From positions 1 through 26,250 of the forward strand of contig JAGOEH010000026.1 in assembly GCA_017997825.1 (NCBI GenBank): 26,250 nt of DNA, given 5' to 3'. Origin of the DNA: Candidatus Delongbacteria bacterium. GTDB taxonomy: Bacteria; JAGOEH01. Below, piece after piece: positions 25,663-26,250 of this stretch (within the stretch, counting starts at the first letter, position 1; every line of letters starts with the position of its first letter). The notes beneath the pieces are model-generated. The model was not told the DNA's origin and ran no database searches. It saw only the letters and a program-made list of their open reading frames with translations. The position numbers and the translations under genes are program-made.

Positions 25663-25691
25663 TTGACAAGCATTGAAATATTACTTAGAAT
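25663..25691 (+). promoter_or_regulatory. Strong sigma-70-type promoter of the acyltransferase gene
   Basis: TTGACA (25663-25668), a 17-base spacer and TAGAAT (25686-25691) form one of the best promoters in the window, placed about 43 bases before the start codon. Confidence 0.75.
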
Positions 25692-25733
25692 AGTCCATCG
25701 AATGATCCGTCCAACCTCAATCAGGGAGAAGAA

Positions 25734-26250
25734 ATGAATAAAACCGGTAATCGCTTGATTTCTTTGGATGCGTTTCGTGGATTTACCATTGTGCTGATGA
25801 TTCTGGTAAATAACCCGGGCAGTTGGTCCTACGTGCTGCCGCCATTGCGCCATGCCTCCTGGCATGGATGTACCCCCACGGATTTGGTGTTTCCGTTTTT
25901 TCTTTTCATTATGGGCGTTGCTATGGCGTTTTCATTTGCCAAACGGTCGGAGGGGACGACCGGGCGATCTTCGTTATACTATCAGATTCTGAAGCGGACC
26001 ATTCTGTTGATTGCTATCGGCTGGCTACTGGCGCTTTATCCTCGCTTCGATTTTGCTCATATGCGGATTCCCGGGGTATTACCTCGAATCGGTCTATGCT
26101 ATTTTTTCGCCTCTATGATCATTCTACACTTGAAACGCCGGGGCCAAGCCCTTACCGCCGCCCTGATTCTGTTAGTTTATTGGGCGTTAATGGTTCTTGT
26201 TCCCTTTTCAGGTAAATTGCCGGACCATTGGTCGTATGACAGCAATTTCG
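25734..26250 (+). CDS. NagX/HGSNAT-like multi-pass membrane acyltransferase (DUF5009), 3' end outside window
   Basis: The first 172 residues of an integral inner-membrane protein that runs off the window without a stop. AGGGAG lies about 6 bases before the ATG. The opening NRLISLDAFRGFTIVLMILV followed by NNPGSWSYVLPPLRHA and SWHGCTPTDLVFPFFLFIMG is highly typical of the DUF5009/NagX group, related to heparan-alpha-glucosaminide N-acetyltransferase. At least four hydrophobic segments are present before the cut (about residues 14-28, 52-70, 92-110 and 120-135). Family members are thought to transfer acetyl groups to amino sugars across the membrane, but bacterial substrates are largely unproven. 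It has its own strong promoter. A tie to the glycan locus 9 kb upstream is possible but not supported. Confidence 0.88.
   Translation, partial: MNKTGNRLISLDAFRGFTIVLMILVNNPGSWSYVLPPLRHASWHGCTPTDLVFPFFLFIMGVAMAFSFAKRSEGTTGRSSLYYQILKRTILLIAIGWLLALYPRFDFAHMRIPGVLPRIGLCYFFASMIILHLKRRGQALTAALILLVYWALMVLVPFSGKLPDHWSYDSNF

Noticed and set aside
25823-26215. A 130-codon plus-strand open frame near the window end
   Set aside because: It is out of frame with the DUF5009-type gene starting at 25734, which has a ribosome site, strong promoter and clear family motifs and simply runs off the window.

Overview
All supported genes lie on the + strand. GC is moderate (my impression, not computed). Several large exported proteins end in QNYPNPFN-type C-terminal sorting domains, and a PorV/PorQ-type outer-membrane protein sits among them. 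Together these indicate a Gram-negative bacterium of the Fibrobacterota-Chlorobiota-Bacteroidota (FCB) group that uses type IX secretion. It reads more like Calditrichota, candidate phylum KSB1, Marinimicrobia or Ignavibacteria than classical Bacteroidota, because no SusD is present and a LacI/ABC sugar system is. This placement is inference.

Region 1 (1-16879) looks like a glycan-utilisation locus. It begins with the 3' end of a MalG-type sugar ABC permease. Next is a LacI-family regulator with a near-consensus promoter and two LacI-type operator sequences. It is followed by a secreted protein with two CBM9-like domains and a sorting domain, then a strong terminator. After that comes a tightly packed run: a TonB-dependent receptor, a 1025-residue exported protein with Ca-binding-like repeats, a PorV/PorQ-like protein, a cytoplasmic GH94 phosphorylase, an exported GH144-like glucanase with a sorting domain, and a SurA-like isomerase. 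The likely flow is surface binding and endo-cleavage of a beta-glucan, TonB-dependent and then ABC-dependent uptake, and phosphorolysis in the cytoplasm.

Region 2 (16880-19410) holds housekeeping genes: the ribosome-associated GTPase TypA/BipA, with a promoter and a long leader containing inverted repeats, then a clear terminator and a CspA-family cold-shock protein.

Region 3 (19411-22331) is an arsenic module. A promoter and palindrome precede arsM (arsenite methyltransferase, all three catalytic-type cysteines present) and an ArsR regulator with a CVC metal site. A separately promoted Tat-exported aldo/keto reductase with two Fe-S cysteine motifs follows.

Region 4 (22332-26250) holds a 972-residue PAS-PocR-PAS-PAS-HisKA-HATPase-REC hybrid kinase. 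After it comes a strong promoter and the 5' part of a multi-pass membrane acyltransferase of the NagX/HGSNAT (DUF5009) type, cut off by the window end. Several strong intergenic hairpins have no U-tract and are unexplained. I saw no tRNA, rRNA, CRISPR array or insertion sequence.
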